Below are positions 1 through 6,176 of a DNA stretch of 12,156 nt, piece after piece. The notes below the pieces were generated by a model. It saw only the letters and a list, made by a program, of their open reading frames with translations, searched no databases and had not been told where the DNA came from. Source of the DNA: Streptomyces violaceorubidus (GTDB taxonomy: Bacteria; Actinomycetota; Actinomycetes; Streptomycetales; Streptomycetaceae); assembly GCF_000717995.1 (NCBI RefSeq), contig NZ_JODM01000059.1:1-12156 (forward strand), read 5' to 3'. Positions within the stretch are counted from its first letter, which is position 1. Each line of letters begins with the position of its first letter. The translations under genes were made by a program, and so were the position numbers.

Positions 1-1518
1 GCGGGTGTTGAGTTCGGCGTAGGTGAGTCGGGTGTCTTCGAAGACGAGGGCGGTGGCGTGCGGGGTGCGGGCGGCCTGGGCCTCGAACAGTCCGGCGAGT
101 GTCGCCTCCGGCACCTCCTGCGCGGGGCCGGTCCCCCAGGCCAGCAACCGCTTCCGCTCGGCGTCGCCCAAGGGTTCCCACCGGCCGACGACGTCACCGG
201 GTCCCGCGCCGGCCAGCATGCGCAGGGCGGAGCGGAAGTACTCGGCGGCACGCTCGCCGCGTTCCGTCGCCGACGCGGCGGCATGGCCTTCGACCGTGAC
301 GGTCACCGGGGCCCCGGGCCGGGACTCCCGGACGGTGAGGGACAGGTCGTGGAACTCCCCGCCCGAAAGCCCGCGCACCCGGACCGGGATGTCGCCGAAG
401 CGGGTGTCGTGGTCGAAGAGCATCACGTTGACCACGGCGGAGAACAGGGGCGCCCGGCCGACGAGACGCAGATCCCGGACGATGTCCTCATAGCGGTAGC
501 GGTCGTGCCGCAGGGCCGCACGCAGGGTGCGCGAGACGTCGCGGACCAACTCGGCCACCGTCCGGTCCGGCCGCAGGCGGAACCGGACCGGCAGGATGTT
601 CGACATCATGCCGGGAGTGGTCAGCTGCACCCGGCCCTTGCGGCCGAGGACCGGGATGCCCAGAACCACCTCGTCGCAACCGGTACGGGCGCCCGTGCTC
701 AGTGCCGCGGCCGCGATGAGCACGGCGGAGAGACCCGTCCGCAGCTCCCGGGCCAGTGCCCTGAGACCCTCCGCCGTCCCGGGCGCGATCTCCTGCGACC
801 ACCGGGCCGGACCGTCCAGCGGTGCGGACCCGCTGTGAGCGTCCACGGCCGGCAGGTCGGGCAGGTCGGGCAGGTCGGGCAGGTCGGGCCGGTCGGGCAG
901 GTCGGCGAAAGCCTCGCTCCAGAACTCCCGGTCGGCCTGGAACCGCGCTGACGTCCGGTACCGGGCATCGTCCTCGATCAGCCGGACCGACGACGGGAAG
1001 GCACCCTCCTCCACCGGGGTTCCCTGCGCCAGTGCTGTGTAGATGTCCGCGCAGCGCCTCACCATCAGCGATCCGCTGTAACCGTCACCGATGATGTGGT
1101 GCACCCGCTGGTACCAGAGGTGGCGGCCGTCCCCCACCGCGAGAAGCGCCTGCGTGAACAGAGGGCCCTTCAGCAGATCGACGGGACGCCCCACGTCCTG
1201 CCGCATCCACGCCTGTGCCGCCGCCCGCGGCTCCGCCTCGCCGCGCAGGTCCAGGAAGACGGGACGCCACTGCGGGTCGGGGGCGAACCGCTGCGCGACC
1301 GAGCCGTCCTCCGCGATCTCGAACCGCACATGTGCCAGATCGGCCTCTTCGACCAGCCGGGACAGCGCGGACAGGAACAGGTCGACGTCCAGCGCGCCCT
1401 CGAACTCCACGTACTCGGCGATGTTGTAGGCCGCGCTGCGGGGTTCGAGCTGCTGGGCGTTCCATATCCCGAGCTGTCCGGCGGTCAGCGGCCACCTGTC
1501 GCCCGTGTACTCGGCCAT
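1..1518 (-). CDS. Nonribosomal peptide synthetase, N-terminal part: EntF-like condensation domain and start of adenylation domain (cut by window edge)
   Basis: First 506 residues of an NRPS; the reading frame is open to base 1, so the C-terminus lies outside the window. Residues about 8-440 form a condensation domain, which joins an upstream acyl or aminoacyl group to the amino acid held on this module's carrier protein. The catalytic motif HHIIGDG is intact (H140, H141, D145, G146). The early GIWNAQ stretch, WYQRVHH and the VNVMLFDHD stretch resemble EntF of enterobactin synthesis. An adenylation domain starts near residue 475, with its first core motif LTYAEL at 498-503; substrate-binding residues are not in view. 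The ATG at 1516-1518 is preceded by GGTGGAG with good spacing and lies 82 bp behind mbtH, which fits one transcript. A run of Pro-Asp-Leu repeats sits at residues 205-222. There is no loading domain before the condensation domain, so it probably receives its donor from another protein (inference). The peptide product cannot be told. Confidence 0.93.
   Translation of the reverse strand, partial: MAEYTGDRWPLTAGQLGIWNAQQLEPRSAAYNIAEYVEFEGALDVDLFLSALSRLVEEADLAHVRFEIAEDGSVAQRFAPDPQWRPVFLDLRGEAEPRAAAQAWMRQDVGRPVDLLKGPLFTQALLAVGDGRHLWYQRVHHIIGDGYSGSLMVRRCADIYTALAQGTPVEEGAFPSSVRLIEDDARYRTSARFQADREFWSEAFADLPDRPDLPDLPDLPDLPAVDAHSGSAPLDGPARWSQEIAPGTAEGLRALARELRTGLSAVLIAAAALSTGARTGCDEVVLGIPVLGRKGRVQLTTPGMMSNILPVRFRLRPDRTVAELVRDVSRTLRAALRHDRYRYEDIVRDLRLVGRAPLFSAVVNVMLFDHDTRFGDIPVRVRGLSGGEFHDLSLTVRESRPGAPVTVTVEGHAAASATERGERAAEYFRSALRMLAGAGPGDVVGRWEPLGDAERKRLLAWGTGPAQEVPEATLAGLFEAQAARTPHATALVFEDTRLTYAELNTR
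853..906 (-). repeat. 9-bp tandem repeat inside the condensation domain, six units
   Basis: Six consecutive 9-bp units (plus-strand form CAGGTCGGG). Four are exact; the unit at 889-897 differs by one base and the one at 898-906 by one base. In the NRPS frame they encode Ala-Asp-Leu, Pro-Asp-Arg, then four Pro-Asp-Leu, residues 205-222. This is the region joining the two lobes of the condensation domain and is far from the HHxxxDG site. Length changes by whole units would keep the frame. Confidence 0.9.
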
Positions 1519-1600
1519 TGTCTCCACCTGGGGGTCGCTGTCGAAGGCCGGCGAACAGGGCCGGGCGGCGGGGCTGCGGTGATCCGGGTCGGACTCGCGG

Positions 1601-1816
1601 TCAGCCGCCGTCCATGGCGTCGGCCAGGCTCCCCGGCCGCATATCGGTCCAGGTGCGCTCGACGTGGTCGAGACACTCCTGGCGTGAGGCCTCGCCGAAG
1701 ACGACGGTCCAGCCGGCGGGAACCTCGACGAAAACCGGCCACAACGAGTACTGCCGTTCGTCGTTCACCAGCACCACGAAGCCGGCGTCCTGGTCCTCGA
1801 ACGGATTCGTCGACAT
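1601..1816 (-). CDS. MbtH family protein (NRPS adenylation-domain partner)
   Basis: A 71-residue protein with the full MbtH signature: it opens MSTNPFED and contains NDERQYSLWP (fits NxExQxSxWP), the PAGW turn and WTDMRP near the end. MbtH proteins bind NRPS adenylation domains and are often needed for their solubility or activity in the cytoplasm. The gene stands 82 bp upstream of an NRPS on the same strand, so that NRPS is its likely partner. I chose the ATG at 1814-1816 because the family normally begins just before the NPFED motif and a GGAGGT site lies at 1821-1826. A longer frame opens at 1930, but its extra residues are encoded by repeated promoter DNA and do not resemble the family. 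High confidence in family; which adenylation domains it serves is inference. Confidence 0.95.
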   Translation of the reverse strand: MSTNPFEDQDAGFVVLVNDERQYSLWPVFVEVPAGWTVVFGEASRQECLDHVERTWTDMRPGSLADAMDGG

Positions 1817-1833
1817 CTGCACCTCCGTCTGCT

Positions 1834-1845
1834 CCGCACGTGTGG
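1834..1845. promoter_or_regulatory. CACGTG-centred imperfect palindrome upstream of mbtH
   Basis: CCGCACGTGTGG, a palindrome with one mismatched pair, adjoins the 18-bp repeats and lies 18-29 bases before the mbtH start. Similar CACGTG palindromes lie upstream of the flavin monooxygenase gene at 3232-3245 and 3272-3281. A bare CACGTG is expected a few times in 12 kb by chance, so this alone is weak evidence. Confidence 0.35.
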
Positions 1846-1898
1846 ACATGTGCTCGCGCAGAGACAGGTGCTCTGTCATTGACATGTGCTCTCTCACG
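1845..1898 (-). repeat. Three direct repeats with 18-bp period upstream of mbtH
   Basis: GACATGTGCTC at 1845-1855, GACAGGTGCTC at 1863-1873 and GACATGTGCTC at 1881-1891 (plus-strand reading), spaced exactly 18 bp apart. They lie 29-75 bases upstream of the mbtH start. The regular spacing and high similarity suggest repeated binding sites for a regulator. The same element, with one change, recurs upstream of the flavin monooxygenase gene at 3275-3284. Confidence 0.75.
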
Positions 1899-1944
1899 CG
1901 TCTGCCTTGTCGGCGTAAGAGAGCATACATGTCTGATAAGGCAG
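1881..1944 (-). promoter_or_regulatory. Overlapping inverted repeats in the mbtH promoter region
   Basis: Two inverted repeats interlock. GACATGTGCTCTCT at 1881-1894 pairs with AGAGAGCATACATGTC at 1918-1933, with a two-base bulge. CTGCCTTGTC at 1902-1911 pairs with GATAAGGCAG at 1935-1944, nine of ten bases. The two pairings cannot form together as simple hairpins, so in RNA they would be alternatives; as DNA they could be operators. A possible -10 box for mbtH on the minus strand (TATGCT, 1922-1927) lies inside the first repeat. I find no convincing -35 for it, so the promoter itself is tentative. Confidence 0.5.
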
Positions 1945-2020
1945 GTTTGTTTCTCCCGGCACGAGGACCAGATCGGCCGAGATCAGCCGTCCCGCCCCTT
2001 CCTGTCCCCGGTCTTTCGCG

Positions 2021-3214
2021 TCAGTGCGCCGCCCCGTCCGTCAGGCCGAGCAGCGCCCGGCCGTAGGCCTCCCGGTTCGGGGCCGGGACGATGTTCGTGT
2101 GGGACAGCGCGACCTCCATGTCCCGCCAGACGCGCTGCACCGGGCATGCGGACGAGAAGGCCGCGCTGCCGAGCGCGGTGAGCAGGTGCCGGACGGCCTG
2201 TCGCAGGTTCCGTGCCGCCACGGCGGCGTCCATGTGGATACGGGCTCGCACCAGCTCCGCGGGCTGGGTCCGCCGTGCGATGTCCGACTCGACGTCGCCC
2301 AGAGCCCTCAGCAGCAGCAGTCGCGCGGAGTCGATGAGGGCGGCGGCGTCGGCCACGGCGTGCTGCACGCTCGCCGACCCGGACCGGTGGGCCGAAGCGC
2401 TCAGCTGCTCCCGCGTGTGGTCCAGGGCGGCCAGGCCCATACCGAGCAGCGGAGCCACGAGGGTCACGGTCAGGGCCGGGACGACGGCCGCCGCGCACAG
2501 GGGTTCGTCCGGGTGGTCCTGCGCGTAGCCCCCGGTCACCATCCGGGTCAAGGACAGCACCCGGTGGTCCGGCACGAACACCTCCTCGAAGACGACCGTG
2601 TCGCTCCCGGTGGCCCGCAGGCCGGTCACGTCCCACGTGGCGTCGACCCGTCCCGACGCCGACGGAACCACCGCCAGTGCGAGGTCCGCGTCGGCGCCGG
2701 TCGCCACCGCCACCGCCACCATCACCCAGTCGCAGTGGCGGATACCCGAGGTGGGCGACCACCGGCCGGACACCACCAGCCCCCCGTCGACCGCCTTCGC
2801 CGTGCCCGCGGCGGGCAGCCGGCTGGCGACGACCGCTCTGCGGTCCGTCCCCCACAGTTCCGTGCGCGCCCGCTCGCCGAGCAGCGAGGCCATGTACGCC
2901 CCGCCGGACAGCACCATCGCGAGCCAGGCACTGGACCCGCAGCCGCGCCCCAGCTCGGTGAAGACGTCGAAGGCGGTACGGAAGTCGGCGCCCGGCCCCC
3001 CGAGGGCGCTGGGCACCTGAAGGCTCAGGAACCCCGCGTCGCGCAGGGCCGACACGACGGTCTCCGGCATCTCACCGGTGCGGTCCGCTTCTTCGGCGTG
3101 CGCACGCAGCACAGGCACCAGTTCCCGCGCCTGCTCCACCAGTTCGGCGGCGGACGGCTGCGCCGGGGCGGGATGCTCGGAGGCGGAGGGACGAGAAACA
3201 TCGGTCGTATTCAT
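2021..3214 (-). CDS. Flavin-dependent monooxygenase of the acyl-CoA dehydrogenase fold (HsaA/DszC/KijD3-like)
   Basis: A 397-residue protein with the acyl-CoA dehydrogenase layout: helical N-terminal domain (about 20-125), beta domain with a SGRWSPTSG stretch (149-157), and a helical C-terminal domain like Acyl-CoA_dh_2. It lacks the catalytic glutamate contexts of true dehydrogenases. Instead its C-terminus has the pattern of the monooxygenase branch: R361, R364-D365, H372 and Y384-G385. Such enzymes (HsaA, DszC, the nitrososynthase KijD3) use reduced flavin from a partner reductase to hydroxylate or N-oxidise a substrate in the cytoplasm. No reductase gene is in this window. It lies 204 bp upstream of mbtH on the same strand, so tailoring of the peptide or a building block is likely (inference). 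The ATG at 3212-3214 fits the family length; the frame runs on to 3490, but that part is arginine-rich and unlike protein. No clear ribosome-binding site precedes the ATG. A true acyl-CoA dehydrogenase is the less likely alternative. Confidence 0.85.
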   Translation of the reverse strand: MNTTDVSRPSASEHPAPAQPSAAELVEQARELVPVLRAHAEEADRTGEMPETVVSALRDAGFLSLQVPSALGGPGADFRTAFDVFTELGRGCGSSAWLAMVLSGGAYMASLLGERARTELWGTDRRAVVASRLPAAGTAKAVDGGLVVSGRWSPTSGIRHCDWVMVAVAVATGADADLALAVVPSASGRVDATWDVTGLRATGSDTVVFEEVFVPDHRVLSLTRMVTGGYAQDHPDEPLCAAAVVPALTVTLVAPLLGMGLAALDHTREQLSASAHRSGSASVQHAVADAAALIDSARLLLLRALGDVESDIARRTQPAELVRARIHMDAAVAARNLRQAVRHLLTALGSAAFSSACPVQRVWRDMEVALSHTNIVPAPNREAYGRALLGLTDGAAH

Positions 3215-3220
3215 GTCGCC

Positions 3221-3226
3221 AGTATG
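3221..3226 (-). promoter_or_regulatory. Possible -10 box for a leaderless transcript of the monooxygenase gene
   Basis: Minus-strand CATACT lies six bases before the ATG at 3214. With no Shine-Dalgarno sequence present, this spacing suits an mRNA that starts at or near the start codon, as is common in actinomycetes. No good -35 is visible at the usual distance, so this is tentative. Confidence 0.3.
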
Positions 3227-3231
3227 AGCGC

Positions 3232-3287
3232 GAGGCACGTGTCTCCATGAACAGCGGGGCACATATGCAGTCACACGTGTGCTCTGC
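3232..3287. promoter_or_regulatory. Cluster of palindromes upstream of the flavin monooxygenase gene
   Basis: Three short palindromes follow each other: GAGGCACGTGTCTC at 3232-3245 (six of seven pairs), GCACATATGC at 3259-3268 (eight of ten positions symmetric) and CACACGTGTG at 3272-3281 (perfect). ACGTGTGCTC at 3275-3284 matches the repeated element before mbtH at nine of ten positions. The cluster lies 18-73 bases upstream of the monooxygenase start, a usual place for operators. Confidence 0.5.
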
Positions 3288-3489
3288 CTCCTCCCGTGCC
3301 GGCTGCCGGTCGGTGGCCGAAGTCGAGCTCGGTGACGGGAGAGGGCCACGGCGACACGGCAGGGACCGCAGCGACGGCCCCCGCGGCCGTCCGCGTCGGC
3401 GAACCGGCCCGCACCGCACGGCGGTTCGGCGTGCGCGGCCCGCCCGCCCCTGCCGGACCAAGCCGCCCAGGAACCCTTCGTCACGCCCA

Positions 3490-3518
3490 TTGCTCCCGTC
3501 GACCCGCCTCGCTATGTT
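3490..3518 (+). promoter_or_regulatory. Predicted lcp promoter
   Basis: TTGCTC at 3490-3495 and TATGTT at 3513-3518 are separated by 17 bp, matching the spacing and the TAnnnT -10 form of the main vegetative sigma factor. This is the most AT-rich patch of the region. An imperfect palindrome with outer arms ATGT and ACAT (3514-3533) overlaps the -10 and the expected start of transcription, so a repressor could bind there. Prediction from pattern only. Confidence 0.5.
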
Positions 3519-3625
3519 AATGAGAAATCACATCACTCGGCAGGGCTTGAAACGTGGTGGTCGCTCAGCTGACGTGCGAGAACGACGCAGTGAACCGTCT
3601 GACCCCAGGGAAGCTGGTTAAGTCA

Positions 3626-4834
3626 ATGGAGAATCTCAGCAGGCGAGGAGTCCTGTCGCTCGGAGTGGCCCTCGGGCTCGTGGGCGTGGCGGACAGCGCG
3701 AAGGCGTGGGCGTGGCCGTCGGCGGACTCGGTGGCCGGCAGCGGCGCCGGTGCCGATCCGGAGTACGTGTGGGACAGCGCGACGGACCCCTTGATGGCCG
3801 CGCTGCTGGAGAACGGCAGCGTCCCGTCGATCAACACCGCGATGGCCGGTTGGGTGAACAACGCCGACCCGCTGCCCAGCGGTTTCCCGGCCGAGCTCAC
3901 CGCGCACCTGCGGCAGGTCAACAAGCTGCCCTCCTGGGCCGACCAGGCCAAGCTGACCCGCGCGGCCGACTTCAACCGGCGCCGGGACACCTACCTGTTC
4001 ATGCTGTACGGCCTCGGCAGCGGCATCATGAGCACCGTCATCCCGCGCGAGGCCAGGAGCGTCTACTGGTCGGCGGGCGGCGCCGACATGCAGGACCGCG
4101 CCGCCAAGACCTTCACCTTCGGCTACGACCTGTCCCAGCTGAAGGCCTTCGAGCCGACCGGGCAGTTCGTCGTCACCGCCAACAAGACCCGACTGGTGCA
4201 CGCCGCGGTCCGGCACCTGCTGCCGCGGTCCGCGCACTGGACATCGGGCGCGGACCAGGACATCCCGATCAGCGCCGCCGACATCCTGGTCACCTTCCAC
4301 AGCCTGGGAACCTACGTACGCAGCAAGCTGATCGAGTGGAAGGTTCCCTTCCCGGCCGAGGACCAGGAGGCGTTCCTGCACTCCTGGCAGGTCGCCCTCC
4401 ACCTGCTGGGCGTGCCGGACGAGTACATCCCCAAGACCTGGGCGGCCGCGGAGGCGCAGTCCGCGCAGGTGCTGACCCCGATCCTCGCCCCGACCACCGA
4501 GGGCGTGAAGCTTGCCGAGCAACTGCTGGGCCTGACGGCGCAGATCGACCTCGGCGTCACCCGCGGGTTCCTGAACGAGTTCGTGCGCTACGTCCTCAGC
4601 GACGAGGTCGGCGACTGGCTGGGCCTGCGCCGGGACCCCGTGGCGGCCGTCCTGGTCCGCACCGCCTGGCCGGCGTACATCAAGTTCCGCGAGGGGCTGT
4701 CGCCCGTCATGCCCGGCACCTTCTACATGGTCGACCAGTTCGTGCGCGCCCTGGCCATGCTGTTCCTCAACAAGGGCTCGTCCGGGACCACCACCCCGAT
4801 CACCATCCCCACCGGGAACAGGCCGGGCGCCTGA
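3626..4834 (+). CDS. lcp: Latex clearing protein (Lcp), exported heme-dependent rubber oxygenase
   Basis: A 402-residue protein of the Lcp/DUF2236 family. Lcp cleaves cis-1,4-polyisoprene outside the cell with dioxygen, leaving oligo-isoprenoids with aldehyde and ketone ends. The N-terminus is a Tat signal (SRRGVLS, residues 5-11, then a hydrophobic stretch and possible cleavage near AKA, 25-27). Residues known from Streptomyces sp. K30 Lcp appear at a constant offset of six: E142, R158, K161, T162, the axial heme ligand H192, and H197 (E148, R164, K167, T168, H198, H203 in LcpK30); H225 probably matches H232. Length is close to the roughly 407 residues of LcpK30. The ATG at 3626 gives the usual short Tat leader; an AGGGA lies rather far upstream, and an in-frame GTG at 3590 is possible. 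It stands alone on its strand and meets the fused TetR gene tail to tail 33 bp on. The alternative is a non-rubber DUF2236 enzyme, but the residue set argues against that. Confidence 0.93.
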   Translation: MENLSRRGVLSLGVALGLVGVADSAKAWAWPSADSVAGSGAGADPEYVWDSATDPLMAALLENGSVPSINTAMAGWVNNADPLPSGFPAELTAHLRQVNKLPSWADQAKLTRAADFNRRRDTYLFMLYGLGSGIMSTVIPREARSVYWSAGGADMQDRAAKTFTFGYDLSQLKAFEPTGQFVVTANKTRLVHAAVRHLLPRSAHWTSGADQDIPISAADILVTFHSLGTYVRSKLIEWKVPFPAEDQEAFLHSWQVALHLLGVPDEYIPKTWAAAEAQSAQVLTPILAPTTEGVKLAEQLLGLTAQIDLGVTRGFLNEFVRYVLSDEVGDWLGLRRDPVAAVLVRTAWPAYIKFREGLSPVMPGTFYMVDQFVRALAMLFLNKGSSGTTTPITIPTGNRPGA

Positions 4835-4867
4835 ACCACCCCCGGTCCGCCCGGTCCCCTCGCCCGC

Positions 4868-6076
4868 TCACAGGCCGAGGGCCGCCACGACCAGCGCGGT
4901 CACGGTGTCACGGTGGCCGGGGCCGTCCTGCCAGCGCAGTCTGCGTCCGGCCTCGACCACCACCCCGAACCCGGCGTGCACCAGCACCCGGGCCTGGCGC
5001 GGGTCCAGTTCCGGGCGGGCCAGCCGCAACTGCTGCTCCCAGACGGCGATGTGTTCGCGCTGGGCGAGGACCAGGGGCCGCCGCAGATCCGCCGGGAGAC
5101 CGGCCAACTCGGCCTCGGCGACGCTGTTGAGCGCGGTGTACTCGAAGCTGTAGGCGACGTAGGTGGCCGCCAGTGCGGCCACGGCCTCGTGCGGGCCGGC
5201 CACCCGGTGCAGGCTTTGCTCCACTCCCTGGGCCAGCAGACCCGCCGCCTGGAGGCACGCCGCCGCCAGGATGTCGACCTTGCCGGGGTAGTGGCGGTAG
5301 AGCGCGGAGGGGGCCAGCCCCACCTCCCGCGCGATCTGGCCGTTGGTGACGTTGGCGAACCCGTCCCGCGCGAACAGCGGGATGGCGGCGGCGAGGATCT
5401 CCGCGCGCCGGGTGCGCGGCACCGGCTGGGCGGGCAGCTCGACCGGGTGCGCGTCCTGCCGCGCGGCGCCCGGTCCGGCGGCGGCCACGCGCAGTGCCGA
5501 CGCCGTCAGCAGGCTCTCCGCCCGGCGGGCGGCGATCGAGGTGCGGTGCATCGTGACGGAACCGATCGCACCGAGGGCGGCCACGGCCCGCAAGCGCTCG
5601 TCGGCCGGCGGATGCTCCCGCCGCACCGCCTCGTCGACCCGCCCGACGATCCGGGCGAACTTCCCCCGCAGGCGCCGACGGTCCTCGCGGTTGAGGTACC
5701 GGGCCTCCCACCGGTACACGCCCCCCGCCGCCCGGTACGCCACGGTGACCCGGGTGACGGCGGCGAGCACATCCGCCAGGGGAGCCCCGGGCGGCACCTC
5801 GTCGAGCGCGGCGACCAGTCCCTGGGCCATGACGTCGGCGCACTCGGCGAAGAGCGCGTACTTGTTCGGGAAGTGCCGGTACAGGGCCGCCGCGGTGATG
5901 CCCACGCCGGCGGCGATCTCCTCCATGGACGCCCGGTGGTAGCCGCGGTCGCTGAAGACCCGGCCGGCCGCCTCGACGATGAGCTGCCTGCGGTTGCGGG
6001 GCCGGGCGGCCGTGGTCGGATCGGCGGTCACGGCCGGACGGGCGGGTACGGGGGCGGGACCATGCGGTTCAGTCAA
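4868..6076 (-). CDS. Fused tandem TetR-family regulator (two TetR units in one chain)
   Basis: A 402-residue protein, about twice the normal TetR length. Two DNA-binding domains are clear: residues 29-75 (recognition part ITAAALYRHFPNK) and 223-269 (LAPSALYRHYPGK), each followed by a helical region of roughly 120-140 residues as in an ordinary TetR ligand domain. TetR proteins usually repress by binding palindromic DNA as dimers and release it on binding a small molecule. One chain with two such units may act alone as an internal dimer or bind two sites. The start is TTG at 6074-6076: an in-frame stop lies directly before it, GGAGGTG is well placed, and no other start precedes the first DNA-binding helices. 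It follows the alcohol dehydrogenase gene by 100 bp and converges with lcp, so regulation of either is possible. I see no operator I can assign to it. Confidence 0.9.
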   Translation of the reverse strand: MTEPHGPAPVPARPAVTADPTTAARPRNRRQLIVEAAGRVFSDRGYHRASMEEIAAGVGITAAALYRHFPNKYALFAECADVMAQGLVAALDEVPPGAPLADVLAAVTRVTVAYRAAGGVYRWEARYLNREDRRRLRGKFARIVGRVDEAVRREHPPADERLRAVAALGAIGSVTMHRTSIAARRAESLLTASALRVAAAGPGAARQDAHPVELPAQPVPRTRRAEILAAAIPLFARDGFANVTNGQIAREVGLAPSALYRHYPGKVDILAAACLQAAGLLAQGVEQSLHRVAGPHEAVAALAATYVAYSFEYTALNSVAEAELAGLPADLRRPLVLAQREHIAVWEQQLRLARPELDPRQARVLVHAGFGVVVEAGRRLRWQDGPGHRDTVTALVVAALGL

Positions 6077-6121
6077 TCACACCTCCCCCGGACCGCCCCG
6101 GCCTTCCGGGCACCCGGTCCC

Positions 6122-6139
6122 GGGGGCTGCCGCGCCCCC
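6122..6139 (-). terminator. GC-rich hairpin between alcohol dehydrogenase and fused TetR genes
   Basis: GGGGGC at 6122-6127 can pair with GCCCCC at 6134-6139 around a six-base loop, in the 100-bp gap after the alcohol dehydrogenase stop. There is no U-rich tail, and chance hairpins are common in DNA this rich in GC, so a terminator or processing role is only a possibility. Confidence 0.25.
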
Positions 6140-6176
6140 CTCGGCACCCCGGCCTCCCGGCCCGCCCCGCACCTCC

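Larger units (their letters stand above)
3215..3625. other. 411-bp divergent intergenic region between monooxygenase and lcp
   Basis: No credible gene. Frames that cross it on either strand are rich in Arg, Pro and Ser and match nothing I recognise. The left end (3215-3290) holds the palindrome cluster for the minus-strand gene. The middle (about 3290-3485) is GC-rich and shows no clear structure. The right end has an AT-rich patch near 3512-3533 with the likely lcp promoter and then a leader of about 100 bases. Confidence 0.7.

Noticed and set aside
58..951. Long open frame on the plus strand opposite the NRPS
   Set aside because: Its translation is Gly/Arg/Gln-rich with no family features, and the minus strand here encodes a clear condensation domain. 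Long shadow frames are expected in DNA this rich in GC.
1817..1930. Upstream extension of mbtH to an earlier start
   Set aside because: The extra residues come from the repeated promoter DNA, the family begins just before NPFED, and GGAGGT precedes the internal ATG.
1817..2020. Iron box (DmdR/IdeR type) controlling the NRPS, suggested by the EntF-like condensation domain
   Set aside because: I searched by eye for TTAGGTTAGSCTAACCTAA-like palindromes here and at 3215-3625 and found none, so a siderophore role is not supported by this window.
1096..2181. Plus-strand open frame spanning the NRPS start, mbtH and beyond
   Set aside because: It runs antisense through two recognised genes and a promoter, and its translation is Arg/Pro-rich without motifs.
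3215..3490. N-terminal extension of the flavin monooxygenase to 3490
   Set aside because: The extension is Arg-rich and low in complexity, passes through the palindrome cluster, and would exceed the family length.
3247..3621. 124-residue plus-strand frame before lcp
   Set aside because: Arg/Pro/Ser-rich translation with no recognisable domain, and it overlaps the predicted lcp promoter.
4835..4867. Shared terminator between convergent lcp and the fused TetR gene
   Set aside because: Only 33 bp, with no stable hairpin and no T-run in either direction that I can see.
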